The notes beneath the pieces were generated by a model. The model was not told the origin of the DNA, ran no database searches, and saw nothing but the letters and a program-made list of their open reading frames with translations. Positions 36,942 through 46,278 of a stretch of 61,254 nt of DNA are shown in pieces. How positions within the stretch are numbered: position 1 is the stretch's first letter; each line of letters starts with the position of its first letter. The DNA comes from Lachnospiraceae bacterium (lineage in GTDB: Bacteria > Bacillota > Clostridia > Lachnospirales > Lachnospiraceae): contig JAISGP010000070.1 in NCBI GenBank assembly GCA_031263035.1, positions 1-61,254 on the forward strand. The letters run 5' to 3'. The position numbers and the translations under genes were made by a program.

Positions 36942-38582
36942 ATGGAAAAAGAGAAGATTTACGTTGTTGGACATAAAAATCCAGATACTGATTCAATTTG
37001 TTCAGCAATTGCCTATGCAAATCTTATGAAAAAGGTAACTGGACAGCATTATGTTCCACGTAGAGCGGGAAAATTAAACGATGAGACTTTATTTGTTTTA
37101 GATAAATTTAAAGTTGAAGAACCCTCATATCTATCTAGTGTTAAGCTTCAGGTAAAGGATATGGATATAAGACATATTGAGGGAGTAAGTCCTGATATAT
37201 CCATAAAAGATACATGGGAAATAATGAAAAGAGATAGTATTAAAACATTACCGGTCCTTGAAGATGGGGAATTGGCAGGTGTAATTTCTACTGGTGACAT
37301 AGCTAAATCCTATATGGATGTATATGATAATGAAATCATAGCTAAGGCTAAGACAAGCTTTAGAAATGTGTTAAATACATTAAATGGAACTCTTTTGGCT
37401 GGAAATGATCATGCTCATATTACAAAAGGGAAAACAGTTATTGGTGCATCAGATAAAGAAGCTATGGAAAACTTTATTTTTAAGGATGATATTGTAATAA
37501 CTGGAGATAGATATGTATCTAAAAAATATGCATTAGATGTAGATGCTTCGTGTATTGTTATTTGCAGAAATGGAACTATGGATAGTGACTTATTAGAAAG
37601 AGCAAATGAGCAGCAGATAACTGTTATTTCTACACCTTATGATACATTTACAGTAGCTAGATTAATTAATCAAAGTATTCCAATAAAATACTTTATGTCT
37701 GATCATGCACTAGTTACCTTTGATACAAATGAATTCATTGATGATATAAAAGAAAAAATTACAAAAAATAAATATAGAGATTTCCCTGTATTAAATCGTA
37801 GAGGTCAATTTGAAGGCTTTATTTCTAGAAGAAGACTTCTTGCTGTAAATAAAAAGAAGGTTGTTTTAGTTGACCACAATGAAAAATCTCAAGCTGTAGA
37901 TGGAATTGAAGAAGCAGACATAGTCGGCATTGTAGACCATCATAGAATAGGTAGAATTGAAACTACATTACCGGTATTCTTTAGAAATCAACCACTAGGT
38001 TCAACCTGTACTATAATAAGCTTAATGTATGAAGAACAAGGTATAGCTTTTGACAAAACAATTGCGGGACTTTTATGCTGTGCAATAATATCAGACACTT
38101 TAATGTTTAGATCTCCAACAAGTACAGAGATTGATGAAATACAATGTAAAAAATTAGCTAAAATTGCAGAATTAGATATAGAAAAAACAGCTATTTCAAT
38201 GTTTAAAGCCGGAAGTAATTTTAGCGGTAAATCTCCAAAAGAAGTTTTCCTTCAAGACTTTAAGAAATTCACTGTTAATGACATAACATTTGGTATTGGA
38301 CAAATAAATGTTATGAGCAATGAAGAACTAATAGAAGCTAAAGAATTAGTACAGCCTTATCTTAAACAAGGAATAGTTGATAACAGTTTGCAGATGATTT
38401 ATTTTATGATTACAGATATATTTGAAGAATCTAGTGAACTATTATGTGAAGGTGAAAATGCAAGAGAAATAGCTTTAGATGCTTTTGATTTACCGGAAGA
38501 TACTGGAGATATAATACTTAAGCAAGTTGTTTCTCGTAAAAAGCAATTAGTGCCAGCTTTAGTTGGAGCTATTGAACAGTAA
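36942..38582 (+). CDS. Mn-dependent inorganic pyrophosphatase with CBS and DRTGG domains
   Basis: 546 residues. The DHH-family phosphatase core is split: GHKNPDTDSI (10-19) near the N-terminus and VDHHRIG (331-337) later, then a DHHA2 C-terminal domain. Between them lie a CBS motif pair and a DRTGG-type domain (about 70-310). It hydrolyses pyrophosphate to drive biosynthesis. In family members with CBS domains, adenine nucleotides regulate activity. AGAAAGGTTGTG then ATG gives the same extended ribosome binding pattern as two other genes here. Confidence 0.93.
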   Translation: MEKEKIYVVGHKNPDTDSICSAIAYANLMKKVTGQHYVPRRAGKLNDETLFVLDKFKVEEPSYLSSVKLQVKDMDIRHIEGVSPDISIKDTWEIMKRDSIKTLPVLEDGELAGVISTGDIAKSYMDVYDNEIIAKAKTSFRNVLNTLNGTLLAGNDHAHITKGKTVIGASDKEAMENFIFKDDIVITGDRYVSKKYALDVDASCIVICRNGTMDSDLLERANEQQITVISTPYDTFTVARLINQSIPIKYFMSDHALVTFDTNEFIDDIKEKITKNKYRDFPVLNRRGQFEGFISRRRLLAVNKKKVVLVDHNEKSQAVDGIEEADIVGIVDHHRIGRIETTLPVFFRNQPLGSTCTIISLMYEEQGIAFDKTIAGLLCCAIISDTLMFRSPTSTEIDEIQCKKLAKIAELDIEKTAISMFKAGSNFSGKSPKEVFLQDFKKFTVNDITFGIGQINVMSNEELIEAKELVQPYLKQGIVDNSLQMIYFMITDIFEESSELLCEGENAREIALDAFDLPEDTGDIILKQVVSRKKQLVPALVGAIEQ

Positions 38583-38592
38583 GGAAGATTAA

Positions 38593-39930
38593 ATGGATTT
38601 GTTTGAATATTCAGCTGAAAAAAATAAAAAAAATGATTCTCCACTTGCAATGCGTATGCGACCAAGAAACCTAGAAGAAGTCATAGGTCAAGAGCATATT
38701 CTTGGTAAGGATAAATTACTCTCTAGAATGATTAGAGCAGATAAATTAAGTTCTATTATCTTTTTTGGACCGCCGGGAACAGGAAAAACTACCCTTGCAA
38801 GAGTAATAGCAAATACAACAAAAGGGGATTTCGTATCTATTAATGCTAATACATCCGGCAAAAAAGATATGGAGAAAATTGTTGAAAGTGCCAAAGAAAA
38901 TATTGGTATGTATAGTAGGAAAACTATACTTTTTATTGATGAGATTCATAGATTTAATAAAAGTCAGCAAGATTTTCTTTTGCCCTTTGTTGAAGATGGA
39001 ACAGTTATTCTTATAGGAGCAACAACAGAGAATCCATATTTTGAAGTGAATAGAGCCCTTCTGTCTCGTTCTGTTATATTTGAATTAAAATTGCTTACTA
39101 AGGCTAATATAAAAGAAATAATATTAAATACACTTAAAGATAAGGAAAGAGGTTTAGGAAATCTAAGCATAAAACTAGATGAAGATGCTTTGGATTTCCT
39201 TGCTGATATGTCAAGTGGTGATGGTAGACGTGCCATTAATGCATTAGAACTTGCAGCCCTTACAACCACTCCAGACGAAGAAGGCATCATTCATATTACT
39301 ACTTCAGTTGCCAGTGAATCAATTCAAAGAAGAGTTTTATCTTACGACAAAGATGGTGATAACCATTATGATGTAATTTCAGCCTTTATAAAAAGCATGA
39401 GAGGTTCAGATCCTGATGCAGCAGTTTTTTATCTTGCTAAAATGTTAAAAGCAGGAGAAGATATTAAATTTATCTCCAGAAGAATAATGATATGTGCATC
39501 AGAAGATGTAGGTAATGCAGATCCACAGGCTCTTCAAGTTGCAGTAAGTGCTGCCCTTGCTATTGAAAGAGTTGGCATGCCAGAAGCTTCAATTATTCTA
39601 TCTCATGCAGCAACATATGTAGCTTTAGCACCTAAAAGCAATTCGTCATACCTTGCAATAGATAAAGCTATGGGTATGGTTGATAAACTAGATACTACTG
39701 TTCCCTCATACCTTCGAGATGCTCATTATGATGGACATGAAAAGCTAGATAGAGGAGTGGGGTACAAATACGCTCATAATTATCCTCATCATTATGTAAA
39801 GCAGCAGTACTTGCCTGACGAGATTAAAGATGAAACCTTTTATAATCTAGGGGCTGAAGGATACGAGAATGAAATTAAAAAGCATCTTAATGAAATAGGT
39901 GCCCACAAGGGAAATGAAGATAAAAATTAA
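38593..39930 (+). CDS. rarA: Replication-associated recombination AAA+ ATPase RarA
   Basis: 445 residues, usual RarA/MgsA length. Walker A GPPGTGKTT is at 59-67, Walker B LFIDEIHRFNKSQQD near 118, and the C-terminal tetramerisation part has YLAKMLKAGEDIKFISRR, then SEDVGNADPQAL. It acts at stalled replication forks. It starts ten bases after the pyrophosphatase stop (TAAGGAAG site), so the two are co-transcribed. Confidence 0.93.
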   Translation: MDLFEYSAEKNKKNDSPLAMRMRPRNLEEVIGQEHILGKDKLLSRMIRADKLSSIIFFGPPGTGKTTLARVIANTTKGDFVSINANTSGKKDMEKIVESAKENIGMYSRKTILFIDEIHRFNKSQQDFLLPFVEDGTVILIGATTENPYFEVNRALLSRSVIFELKLLTKANIKEIILNTLKDKERGLGNLSIKLDEDALDFLADMSSGDGRRAINALELAALTTTPDEEGIIHITTSVASESIQRRVLSYDKDGDNHYDVISAFIKSMRGSDPDAAVFYLAKMLKAGEDIKFISRRIMICASEDVGNADPQALQVAVSAALAIERVGMPEASIILSHAATYVALAPKSNSSYLAIDKAMGMVDKLDTTVPSYLRDAHYDGHEKLDRGVGYKYAHNYPHHYVKQQYLPDEIKDETFYNLGAEGYENEIKKHLNEIGAHKGNEDKN

Positions 39931-39956
39931 GTTTCGAGAAGTATGTTGATATAATA

Positions 39957-40130
39957 TTAAAGTATATTAAGAAGCCGAAAAATGCATTAGCAATATTTCG
40001 TTATAACGACTACGATGCCGGAGCTTCCGTCCGTGTCTTCGCGTAGCGAGTTTCGTATAGGAAGCTCCCTACTTGGCGAGTGGGAGTTATAGAAATATTG
40101 CGAGCATTGTAGGCTTCTTATATACTTTAA
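39957..40130. repeat. Long imperfect palindrome, GC-richer than its surroundings
   Basis: The outer arms TTAAAGTATAT-T-AAGAAGCC (39957-39976) and GGCTTCTTATATACTTTAA (40112-40130) pair with one bulge. Further in, AATGC pairs with GCATT. CAATATTTC (39991-39999) pairs with GAAATATTG (40092-40100), and TATAAC (40002-40007) with GTTATA (40086-40091). Then ACT pairs with AGT and GCC with GGC. GGAGCTTCC (40020-40028) pairs with GGAAGCTCC (40060-40068), with CGC-gta-GCG at the tip. The nested arms form one long cruciform or RNA hairpin. The inner 60 bases are clearly richer in G and C than the rest. It could be a MITE-like or REP-like element or a structured RNA. No convincing target-site duplication was seen. 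Confidence 0.75.
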
Positions 40131-40155
40131 AAATAAAATATACACAAAAAATATC

Positions 40156-40184
40156 TTGTAATAGTGATGCTTTTATGTTAAAGT
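40156..40184 (+). promoter_or_regulatory. Promoter of rpsB-tsf
   Basis: TTGTAA (40156-40161), 17 bases, TAAAGT (40179-40184). The predicted start near 40191 places the structured leader fully inside the transcript. Confidence 0.5.
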
Positions 40185-40204
40185 ATTTGAGTTGTAAATA
40201 ATCA

Positions 40205-40272
40205 CATAGGAAAACATTTGGTGGGTTAATCCTTAACATTAGTTTCCTATGAAAGAAAAACCAAATGGAGGT
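40205..40272 (+). promoter_or_regulatory. Structured rpsB leader, pseudoknot-capable, reaching the ribosome binding site
   Basis: Stem 1 is CATAGGAAA (40205-40213) with TTTCCTATG (40243-40251), nine perfect pairs. Its loop holds a small hairpin GTTAA-tcc-TTAAC (40225-40237) and CATTTGGT (40215-40222). That last element is perfectly complementary to ACCAAATG (40260-40267), which runs into the GGAGGT ribosome binding site (40267-40272). The pairing is an H-type pseudoknot. It suggests translational control, perhaps by ribosomal protein S2. Confidence 0.55.
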
Positions 40273-40279
40273 AAATAAC

Positions 40280-41029
40280 ATGAGCGTTATTTCAATGAAA
40301 CAATTATTAGAAGCAGGTGTTCACTTTGGACATCAAACAAGAAGATGGAACCCTAAAATGGCACCATATATCTTTGTAGAAAGAAACGGTATTTATATTA
40401 TCGATCTTCAAAAAACTGTTGGCTTAATCGACGATGCATATAAAGCAATCTCTGATGTTGTAGCTGAGGGTGGTAAAATTCTTTTTGTTGGAACAAAAAA
40501 ACAAGCTAAAGATACAATCAAAGCTGAAGCTGAAAGATGTGGTATGTACTACGTTGATGAAAGATGGCTTGGTGGTATGCTTACTAACTTTAAAACAATT
40601 AAAAGCCGTGTAAATCGTCTTAAAGAAATTGAAGCTATGGCAACTGACGGAACTTTCGAAGTTCTTCCTAAGAAAGAAGTTATTGGACTTAAGAAAGAAT
40701 GGGAAAAACTTGAAAAGAACCTTGGCGGAATTAAAGATATGAATTCTTTACCAGATGCAATCTTTATCGTTGATCCTAAAAAAGAGAACATTTGCGTACA
40801 AGAAGCACATACATTAGGTATTCCACTTTTAGGAATTGCTGATACTAACTGTGATCCAGAAGATTTAGATTATGTAATCCCAGGAAATGATGATGCAATT
40901 CGTGCTGTTAAACTTATTGTTTCTAAAATGGCAGATGCTGTTATTGAAGCTAACCAAGGACAAACAGGTGATGACTATGAAGTAACTGATGAAGATGTTG
41001 CAGTAGATGCAGAAATCGAAGCAGAATAA
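40280..41029 (+). CDS. rpsB: 30S ribosomal protein S2
   Basis: 249 residues from ATG 40280, seven bases after GGAGGT. The ATG at 40265 overlaps the ribosome binding site and is rejected. [27 protein letters not shown] is the universal S2 start, and [14 protein letters not shown], then [13 protein letters not shown], are conserved. The C-terminal tail is acidic ([19 protein letters not shown]). The gene order rpsB-tsf is almost universal. Confidence 0.98.
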   Translation: MSVISMKQLLEAGVHFGHQTRRWNPKMAPYIFVERNGIYIIDLQKTVGLIDDAYKAISDVVAEGGKILFVGTKKQAKDTIKAEAERCGMYYVDERWLGGMLTNFKTIKSRVNRLKEIEAMATDGTFEVLPKKEVIGLKKEWEKLEKNLGGIKDMNSLPDAIFIVDPKKENICVQEAHTLGIPLLGIADTNCDPEDLDYVIPGNDDAIRAVKLIVSKMADAVIEANQGQTGDDYEVTDEDVAVDAEIEAE

Positions 41030-41100
41030 TAGTTGACTATTAATACATATAATATTTGCAGATTAAATTTGCAATAATCAAAATATTGGAGGAAATTTAT

Positions 41101-42042
41101 ATGGCAGCAATTACCGCTAGTTTAGTTAAAGAATTAAGAGAAATTACAGGCGCAGGAATGATGGATTGCAAGAAAGCTCTTCAAGAAACAGATGGAAATA
41201 TTGAAGAAGCTATCGAATATCTTAGAATAAACGGACAAGCTAAAGCTGAGAAAAAAGCATCAAGAATTGCAGCTGAAGGTCTTGTAATGGCTGATGTTGA
41301 AAATGATAAGAGTGCAGCTATTGTTGAAGTTAACTCAGAAACTGACTTCGTTGCTAAAAATGCTGAATTCCAACAATTTGTAAAATGTGTTGCTAAACAA
41401 GCACTTAATACTTCTTGTGGAACTGTAGATGCTCTTTTAGGAGAGGCTTGGAATGATGATCCTTCTAAGACTGTTCAAGAAGCATTAGTAGAGAAAATTG
41501 CTACTATTGGTGAAAAGATTGATATTAGAAGATTTGCTCAGATTAAAACTGATGGTTGTGTAGTTTCTTATATTCATGGTGGCGGACGTATTGGTGTACT
41601 TGTTGCAGCTGATACTGATGTAGTTAATGATGAAATCAGAACTATGTTAAAGAATATAGCTATGCAAGTTGCAGCTATGTCACCAAAATATATTTCTGAT
41701 GCAGATGTTGATTCTGAATATCTTGCACATGAAAAGAGTATTCTTTTCGAGCAAGCTAAAGCTGAAAATGCTGAATTACCAGAAAAGAAACAAAAACCAG
41801 AGCATATCATTGAAAAAATGGTTGATGGACGTCTTAAGAAAGAACTTAAAGAAGTATGCCTTATGGATCAAGTTTATGTTCAAAACACAGATTTATCTGT
41901 TGGTCAATATGTAGATATTACATCTAAAGATAATAATGCAAATCTTAAAATCACTGAATTCATTCGTTTTGAAACAGGCGAAGGAATTGAGAAAAAACAA
42001 GAAGATTTTGCAGCTGAAGTTGCAGCTCAATTATCTAAGTAA
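41101..42042 (+). CDS. tsf: Elongation factor Ts
   Basis: 313 residues from ATG 41101 (TTGGAGGAAA upstream); an upstream TTG frame opening at 41056 is rejected. The N-terminal UBA-like domain has LREITGAGMMDCKKALQE; EVNSETDFVAKN is the core contact with EF-Tu. It exchanges GDP for GTP on EF-Tu. A terminator follows 75 bases after the stop. Confidence 0.98.
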   Translation: MAAITASLVKELREITGAGMMDCKKALQETDGNIEEAIEYLRINGQAKAEKKASRIAAEGLVMADVENDKSAAIVEVNSETDFVAKNAEFQQFVKCVAKQALNTSCGTVDALLGEAWNDDPSKTVQEALVEKIATIGEKIDIRRFAQIKTDGCVVSYIHGGGRIGVLVAADTDVVNDEIRTMLKNIAMQVAAMSPKYISDADVDSEYLAHEKSILFEQAKAENAELPEKKQKPEHIIEKMVDGRLKKELKEVCLMDQVYVQNTDLSVGQYVDITSKDNNANLKITEFIRFETGEGIEKKQEDFAAEVAAQLSK

Positions 42043-42116
42043 AAGATATTAAATAAAGTGAATTTATCTAGATAAAATTTAAATATTTTATCATAATTGT
42101 TAGATAAAAACGATTT

Positions 42117-42153
42117 TTTTAGCTCAAAACCAAAGGTTTTGAGCTAATTTTTT
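42117..42153 (+). terminator. Intrinsic terminator of rpsB-tsf
   Basis: TTAGCTCAAAACC and GGTTTTGAGCTAA pair over 13 bases around AAA and are followed by TTTTTT. Confidence 0.92.
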
Positions 42154-42328
42154 GAAAAAATATAATACATTATATAAAATCCTAAAATATTCAAGAAAAA
42201 TTCTTTGATTTTTTTGAATAACTACAGTGAGTATTTTAACTGAGTTAAAAAAAGAATAAGGTTTAAAAATATCCTTTTTTTAGAGGAAGTATAAACAAAT
42301 ATAAGAGATTATTTTATAAAAGTTTTTA

Positions 42329-42357
42329 TTGCTAATTGAATAAAACTATAATATAAT
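42329..42357 (+). promoter_or_regulatory. Promoter of potABCD
   Basis: TTGCTA (42329-42334), 17 bases, TATAAT (42352-42357). An overlapping TATAAT at 42347-42352 is possible. The message would begin near 42364, just before the leader hairpin. Confidence 0.55.
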
Positions 42358-42367
42358 TCATTTGTAT

Positions 42368-42418
42368 ATCCCCTAAAAGATATTTAGGGGATTTCTAATA
42401 TGTATATTCTAGGGGGAT
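42368..42418 (+). promoter_or_regulatory. potA leader hairpin with a ribosome-binding-site mimic
   Basis: ATCCCCTAAA (42368-42377) pairs perfectly with TTTAGGGGAT (42383-42392). The same 5' arm is also complementary to the real ribosome binding site TAGGGGGAT (42410-42418). The upstream copy may therefore act as a decoy that keeps the site free, or the arms may switch. Confidence 0.5.
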
Positions 42419-42425
42419 TTATGAG

Positions 42426-43499
42426 TTGGCAAAAAAATTAATTGATCTTGTTAATATTTCTAAATCATATGGAGAGAACTTAGTATTAGATGATTTAAAT
42501 CTTTATGTTAAAGAAAATGAATTTATTACTTTGTTAGGTCCAAGTGGTTGTGGTAAGACGACACTTTTACGTATTATTGGAGGTTTTGAATCCCCAAATA
42601 CTGGAAGTGTTATTTTTGATGGAAAAGATATTACTAATTTAGCTCCAAATAAAAGACAGTTAAATACTGTTTTTCAAAACTATGGTTTATTTAATCATAT
42701 GTCTATTGCTGAAAATATTGCTTTTCCTTTAAAGATTAAGAAGAAATCTAAGTCTTATATAGAAGATAAGGTTAAATATGCTTTAAAGCTTGTAAATTTG
42801 GATGGATTTGAAACTCGTACTGTTGATTCACTAAGTGGTGGTCAAAAGCAACGTATTGCCATAGCTCGTGGCATTGTAAGTGAACCTAAGGTATTACTAC
42901 TGGACGAACCTTTAGGTGCCTTAGATTTAAAATTAAGACAAGATATGCAGTATGAGCTTATTAGATTAAAAAATGAACTTGGAATTACCTTTATTTATGT
43001 TACCCATGATCAAGAAGAGGCTCTTACAATGTCTGATAAAATCGTTGTAATGAATCAAGGATATATCCAGCAAATTGGAACACCAGAAGATATATATAAT
43101 GAGCCTCAAAATGCTTTTGTGGCTGATTTCATTGGAGATAGTAATATATTCCCGGCAGTAATGGTACATGATAAACTGGTTAAAATTTTAGGAGCAGAAT
43201 TTGAATGTGTTGATGTGGGATTTGGAGTAAATAAGCCTGTTGATGCAGTTATACGTCCTGAAGACATTGATTTAGTTCCCGTTGGTACAGGAATACTAGA
43301 TGGAGTGGTAACCCATATTATATTTAAAGGGGTTCACTATGAAATGGAAGTTACTGCAAATGGATATAAATGGTTAGTTCATAGTACGGATATGTTTCCG
43401 GTAGGCTCAGAAGTTGGAATTTATGTTAAGCCCTTTGAGATACAGATAATGAAAAAACCAGAATCTGAAGATGAGGAGGCTATAGTAATTGACGAATAA
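42426..43499 (+). CDS. potA: Spermidine/putrescine ABC transporter ATP-binding protein
   Basis: 357 residues. Walker [10 protein letters not shown] is at 38-46, the signature SLSGGQKQR near 135-143, Walker [12 protein letters not shown] follows, and a C-terminal TOBE region sits after about 270. It energises polyamine uptake. The start is TTG 42426, nine bases after AGGGGG. The ATG at 42421 is in another frame and would give only six codons. The C-terminus overlaps potB by 11 bases. Confidence 0.93.
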   Translation: MAKKLIDLVNISKSYGENLVLDDLNLYVKENEFITLLGPSGCGKTTLLRIIGGFESPNTGSVIFDGKDITNLAPNKRQLNTVFQNYGLFNHMSIAENIAFPLKIKKKSKSYIEDKVKYALKLVNLDGFETRTVDSLSGGQKQRIAIARGIVSEPKVLLLDEPLGALDLKLRQDMQYELIRLKNELGITFIYVTHDQEEALTMSDKIVVMNQGYIQQIGTPEDIYNEPQNAFVADFIGDSNIFPAVMVHDKLVKILGAEFECVDVGFGVNKPVDAVIRPEDIDLVPVGTGILDGVVTHIIFKGVHYEMEVTANGYKWLVHSTDMFPVGSEVGIYVKPFEIQIMKKPESEDEEAIVIDE

Positions 43500-44316
43500 A
43501 CATTCTTTAAAAAAGCTATTAGCCGGACCTTATTTAGTATGGGCAGTAGCATTTATTATTATCCCTTTAATTATGATAATGTATTATGGTTTAACTACAG
43601 AAAAAGGTCATTTTACATTTGCAAATATAGCAACTATTACAACTCCTGATAATTTAAAAGCGTTAGGACTTGCCTTGTTGCTGTCAATTATCAGTACTTT
43701 GATTTGTTTAATTTTGGCATATCCCCTTGGGATGATTTTATCAAATTCTAATATAAATAGTTCAAGCTTTATGATTATACTATTTATTCTTCCTATGTGG
43801 ATGAATTTTCTTCTAAGAACTATTGCATGGCAAAGCCTTTTGGAAAAAAATGGAGTAATTAATTCAGTTTTATCTTTACTGCATTTGCCAAGATTTGAAA
43901 TGATAAATACCCCGGGAGCAATCATTGTAGGTATGGTATATAATTTTCTGCCATTTATGATTTTACCTTTGTATAACGTTCTTTCGAAAATCGATAAGGA
44001 TGTTATTAATGCTGCCAGAGATTTAGGTGCAAATGGGTTTCAGACTTTTCATAGAATTATCTTACCATTGTCAGTTCCGGGAATTATAAGCGGTATTACA
44101 ATGGTTTTTGTACCGTCACTTACAACATTTGTAATTTCTGATATTTTAGGTGGTAGTAAAATACTTCTAATTGGCAATGTAATTGATCAAGAATTTGTTC
44201 AGAGTAGCAATTGGCATGTTGGTTCAGGATTATCTCTTATTTTGATGATTTTTATTTTAATAAGCATGGCTATGATTGCTAAGTATGATAAAGAAGGAGA
44301 GGGGTCAGCGTTTTAA
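43489..44316 (+). CDS. potB: Spermidine/putrescine ABC transporter permease PotB
   Basis: 275 residues with six membrane helices. The inner-membrane EAA-type loop reads [29 protein letters not shown]. The start is TTG 43489 inside the potA end, after a GAGGAGG site. It ends in a TAATG overlap with the next gene, so all three genes are translationally coupled. Confidence 0.92.
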   Translation: MTNKHSLKKLLAGPYLVWAVAFIIIPLIMIMYYGLTTEKGHFTFANIATITTPDNLKALGLALLLSIISTLICLILAYPLGMILSNSNINSSSFMIILFILPMWMNFLLRTIAWQSLLEKNGVINSVLSLLHLPRFEMINTPGAIIVGMVYNFLPFMILPLYNVLSKIDKDVINAARDLGANGFQTFHRIILPLSVPGIISGITMVFVPSLTTFVISDILGGSKILLIGNVIDQEFVQSSNWHVGSGLSLILMIFILISMAMIAKYDKEGEGSAF

Positions 44317-46193
44317 TGAAAAAGTTTATTTCGAAAATATATTTAGCCCTTATAATAATTCTTCTTTATGCTCCAATATTAACTTTAGTTGTTTTATCTT
44401 TTAATTCATCTAAAACTAGAGCTAAGTGGGGAGGAATTACCGGCAAATGGTATGTAAGCCTATTCCATGATGATGGAATAATGAATGCACTATATACAAC
44501 ATTAGTTATAGCTCTTTTATCTGCTGTTATTGCAACAGTTATCGGCACAGCAGCTGCAATCGGTATATCCGCATATAGACAGAGAACTAAAAGTATTTTT
44601 ATGGGTGTAACTAATATTCCTATGTTAAATGCAGATATTGTAACAGGTATTTCTTTAATGTTACTTTTTATTGCCTTTAAATTTACTTTAGGTTTTAAAA
44701 CTATTTTACTTGCACATATTACATTTAATATTCCCTATGTAATACTTAGTGTAGCACCGAAACTTAAGCAGACAAATAAAAGTACTTATGAAGCTGCTTT
44801 AGATCTCGGGGCTTCACCTATCTACGCTTTTTTTAAAGTTGTATTTCCGGATATATTACCAGGCGTAATATCAGGATTTTTCCTTGCTATTACAATGTCT
44901 TTAGATGATTTTATTATTACTCACTTTACTAAGGGCCCAGGGGTAGATACCTTGTCTACAAAGATTTATAGTGAGGTAAGAAAAGGTATAAAGCCTGAGA
45001 TGTACGCTTTATCTACCATTATGTTTTTAACTGTATTCATATTACTTATTTTAATAAATACAAATCCTAAGGAAAACAAAAAAACTGAACATATAATTAA
45101 TTCTAAAGCTAGAAAAGTATCTAAATTAATTATGCATAGACTTATTCCTGCAACAATGGTGGTAGTTATTATTATTGGTGGATTTGTTTATTCTAAAACT
45201 AATAAAACAGTAGACAGTAAAAAACAACTTATAGTATATAATTGGGGAGAATATATTGATCCTAAAGTTTTGACCATGTTTGAAAAAGAAACAGGAATTA
45301 ATGTAGTTTATGAGGAATTTGAAACAAATGAAATAATGTATCCTAAAATCAGTTCTGGTGCAATTTCATATGATGTGGTATGTCCTTCAGATTATATGAT
45401 TCAAAGAATGATTAAAAATAATTTGCTATCTAAGATTGATTTTGATAAAGTTCCAAATATAAAACATATTGGCAGTCAGTATATGAAACAATCAAGACAA
45501 TTTGATCCGACTAATGAATATTCGGTTCCATACTGTTGGGGAACTGTAGGAATTTTATATAATAAAAAGATGGTTAAAGAAAAGGTGGATAGCTGGAATA
45601 TTCTATGGAATAAAAAATATAAAGATAATATTCTTATGCAAGATAGTGTTAGGGACTCATTTGCAGTTGCATTAAAATCTCTTGGATATTCTCTTAATTC
45701 CGCAGATTTAGATGAATTAAATGCAGCTAAAAATAAATTAATTAAACAAAAGCCTCTTGTTCAAGCTTATGTAATTGACCAGGTGAGAGATAAGATGATA
45801 GGAAATGAAGCAGCCCTTGGAGTTATTTATTCCGGTGAAGCGATTTATACTCAGAAAGAAAACCCAAATCTTGAATATGTTATTCCGAAAGAAGGATCTA
45901 ATGTTTGGATAGATTCATGGGTTATTCCTAAGAATGCAAAACATAAGGAGAATGCGGAAAAGTTCATTAATTTCTTATGCAGACCGGATATTGCTCTATT
46001 AAATTTTGAATATATAACATATTCCACTCCAAATGTTGATGCTGCTAAATTAATAAAGGATCCGGATATTCGAAATAGTAAAACAGCTTTTCCAGATCCA
46101 AAAGATTTAGATAGATGTGAAACCTTCAAATATTTAGGAACTAAGTATGATAGGATTTATAATGAACTGTGGAGAGAAGTGAAGTCTAAGTAA
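44316..46193 (+). CDS. PotC-PotD fusion: polyamine permease joined to its substrate-binding protein
   Basis: 625 residues. Residues 1 to about 255 are a PotC permease with six helices and the EAA loop YEAALDLGASPIYAFFKVVFPDILPGVI. A seventh helix (about 272-292) crosses outward and is followed by a periplasmic-type PotD domain (about 305-625) beginning QLIVYNWGEYIDPKV, typical of polyamine-binding proteins. The fusion tethers the binding protein to the membrane, solving retention in a cell without outer membrane. Such fusions are known in Firmicutes. Polyamine specificity is by family. Confidence 0.92.
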   Translation: MKKFISKIYLALIIILLYAPILTLVVLSFNSSKTRAKWGGITGKWYVSLFHDDGIMNALYTTLVIALLSAVIATVIGTAAAIGISAYRQRTKSIFMGVTNIPMLNADIVTGISLMLLFIAFKFTLGFKTILLAHITFNIPYVILSVAPKLKQTNKSTYEAALDLGASPIYAFFKVVFPDILPGVISGFFLAITMSLDDFIITHFTKGPGVDTLSTKIYSEVRKGIKPEMYALSTIMFLTVFILLILINTNPKENKKTEHIINSKARKVSKLIMHRLIPATMVVVIIIGGFVYSKTNKTVDSKKQLIVYNWGEYIDPKVLTMFEKETGINVVYEEFETNEIMYPKISSGAISYDVVCPSDYMIQRMIKNNLLSKIDFDKVPNIKHIGSQYMKQSRQFDPTNEYSVPYCWGTVGILYNKKMVKEKVDSWNILWNKKYKDNILMQDSVRDSFAVALKSLGYSLNSADLDELNAAKNKLIKQKPLVQAYVIDQVRDKMIGNEAALGVIYSGEAIYTQKENPNLEYVIPKEGSNVWIDSWVIPKNAKHKENAEKFINFLCRPDIALLNFEYITYSTPNVDAAKLIKDPDIRNSKTAFPDPKDLDRCETFKYLGTKYDRIYNELWREVKSK

Positions 46194-46278
46194 AAAACTA
46201 GAGTTAGTTGATATATTTCTTTGAAAGTTAATAAAAACTTGATCGCTCTAACTTGTTTTAAATCAAAAGACTTAAATA

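Larger units (their letters stand above)
39931..40279 (+). other. 349-base intergenic region before rpsB
   Basis: No gene. It holds a 174-base imperfect palindrome (39957-40130), a promoter (40156-40184) and a structured rpsB leader (40205-40272). All are listed separately. Confidence 0.7.
42043..42425 (+). other. 383-base intergenic stretch between tsf and potA
   Basis: No gene. It contains the tsf terminator (42117-42153), a second AT-rich hairpin (ATTCAAgAAAAA with TTTTTtTTGAAT, about 42188-42222), a promoter (42329-42357) and the potA leader hairpin (42368-42392). Confidence 0.6.

Noticed and set aside
38964-39290. - strand open frame of 108 codons inside rarA
   Set aside because: Fully inside a conserved gene, Ser-rich shadow of the + strand codons, with no start signal.
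42421-42441. ATG-initiated mini-ORF (MSWQKN) overlapping the potA start
   Set aside because: Only six codons, four bases from the ribosome binding site. TTG 42426 has better spacing and gives the full potA protein.
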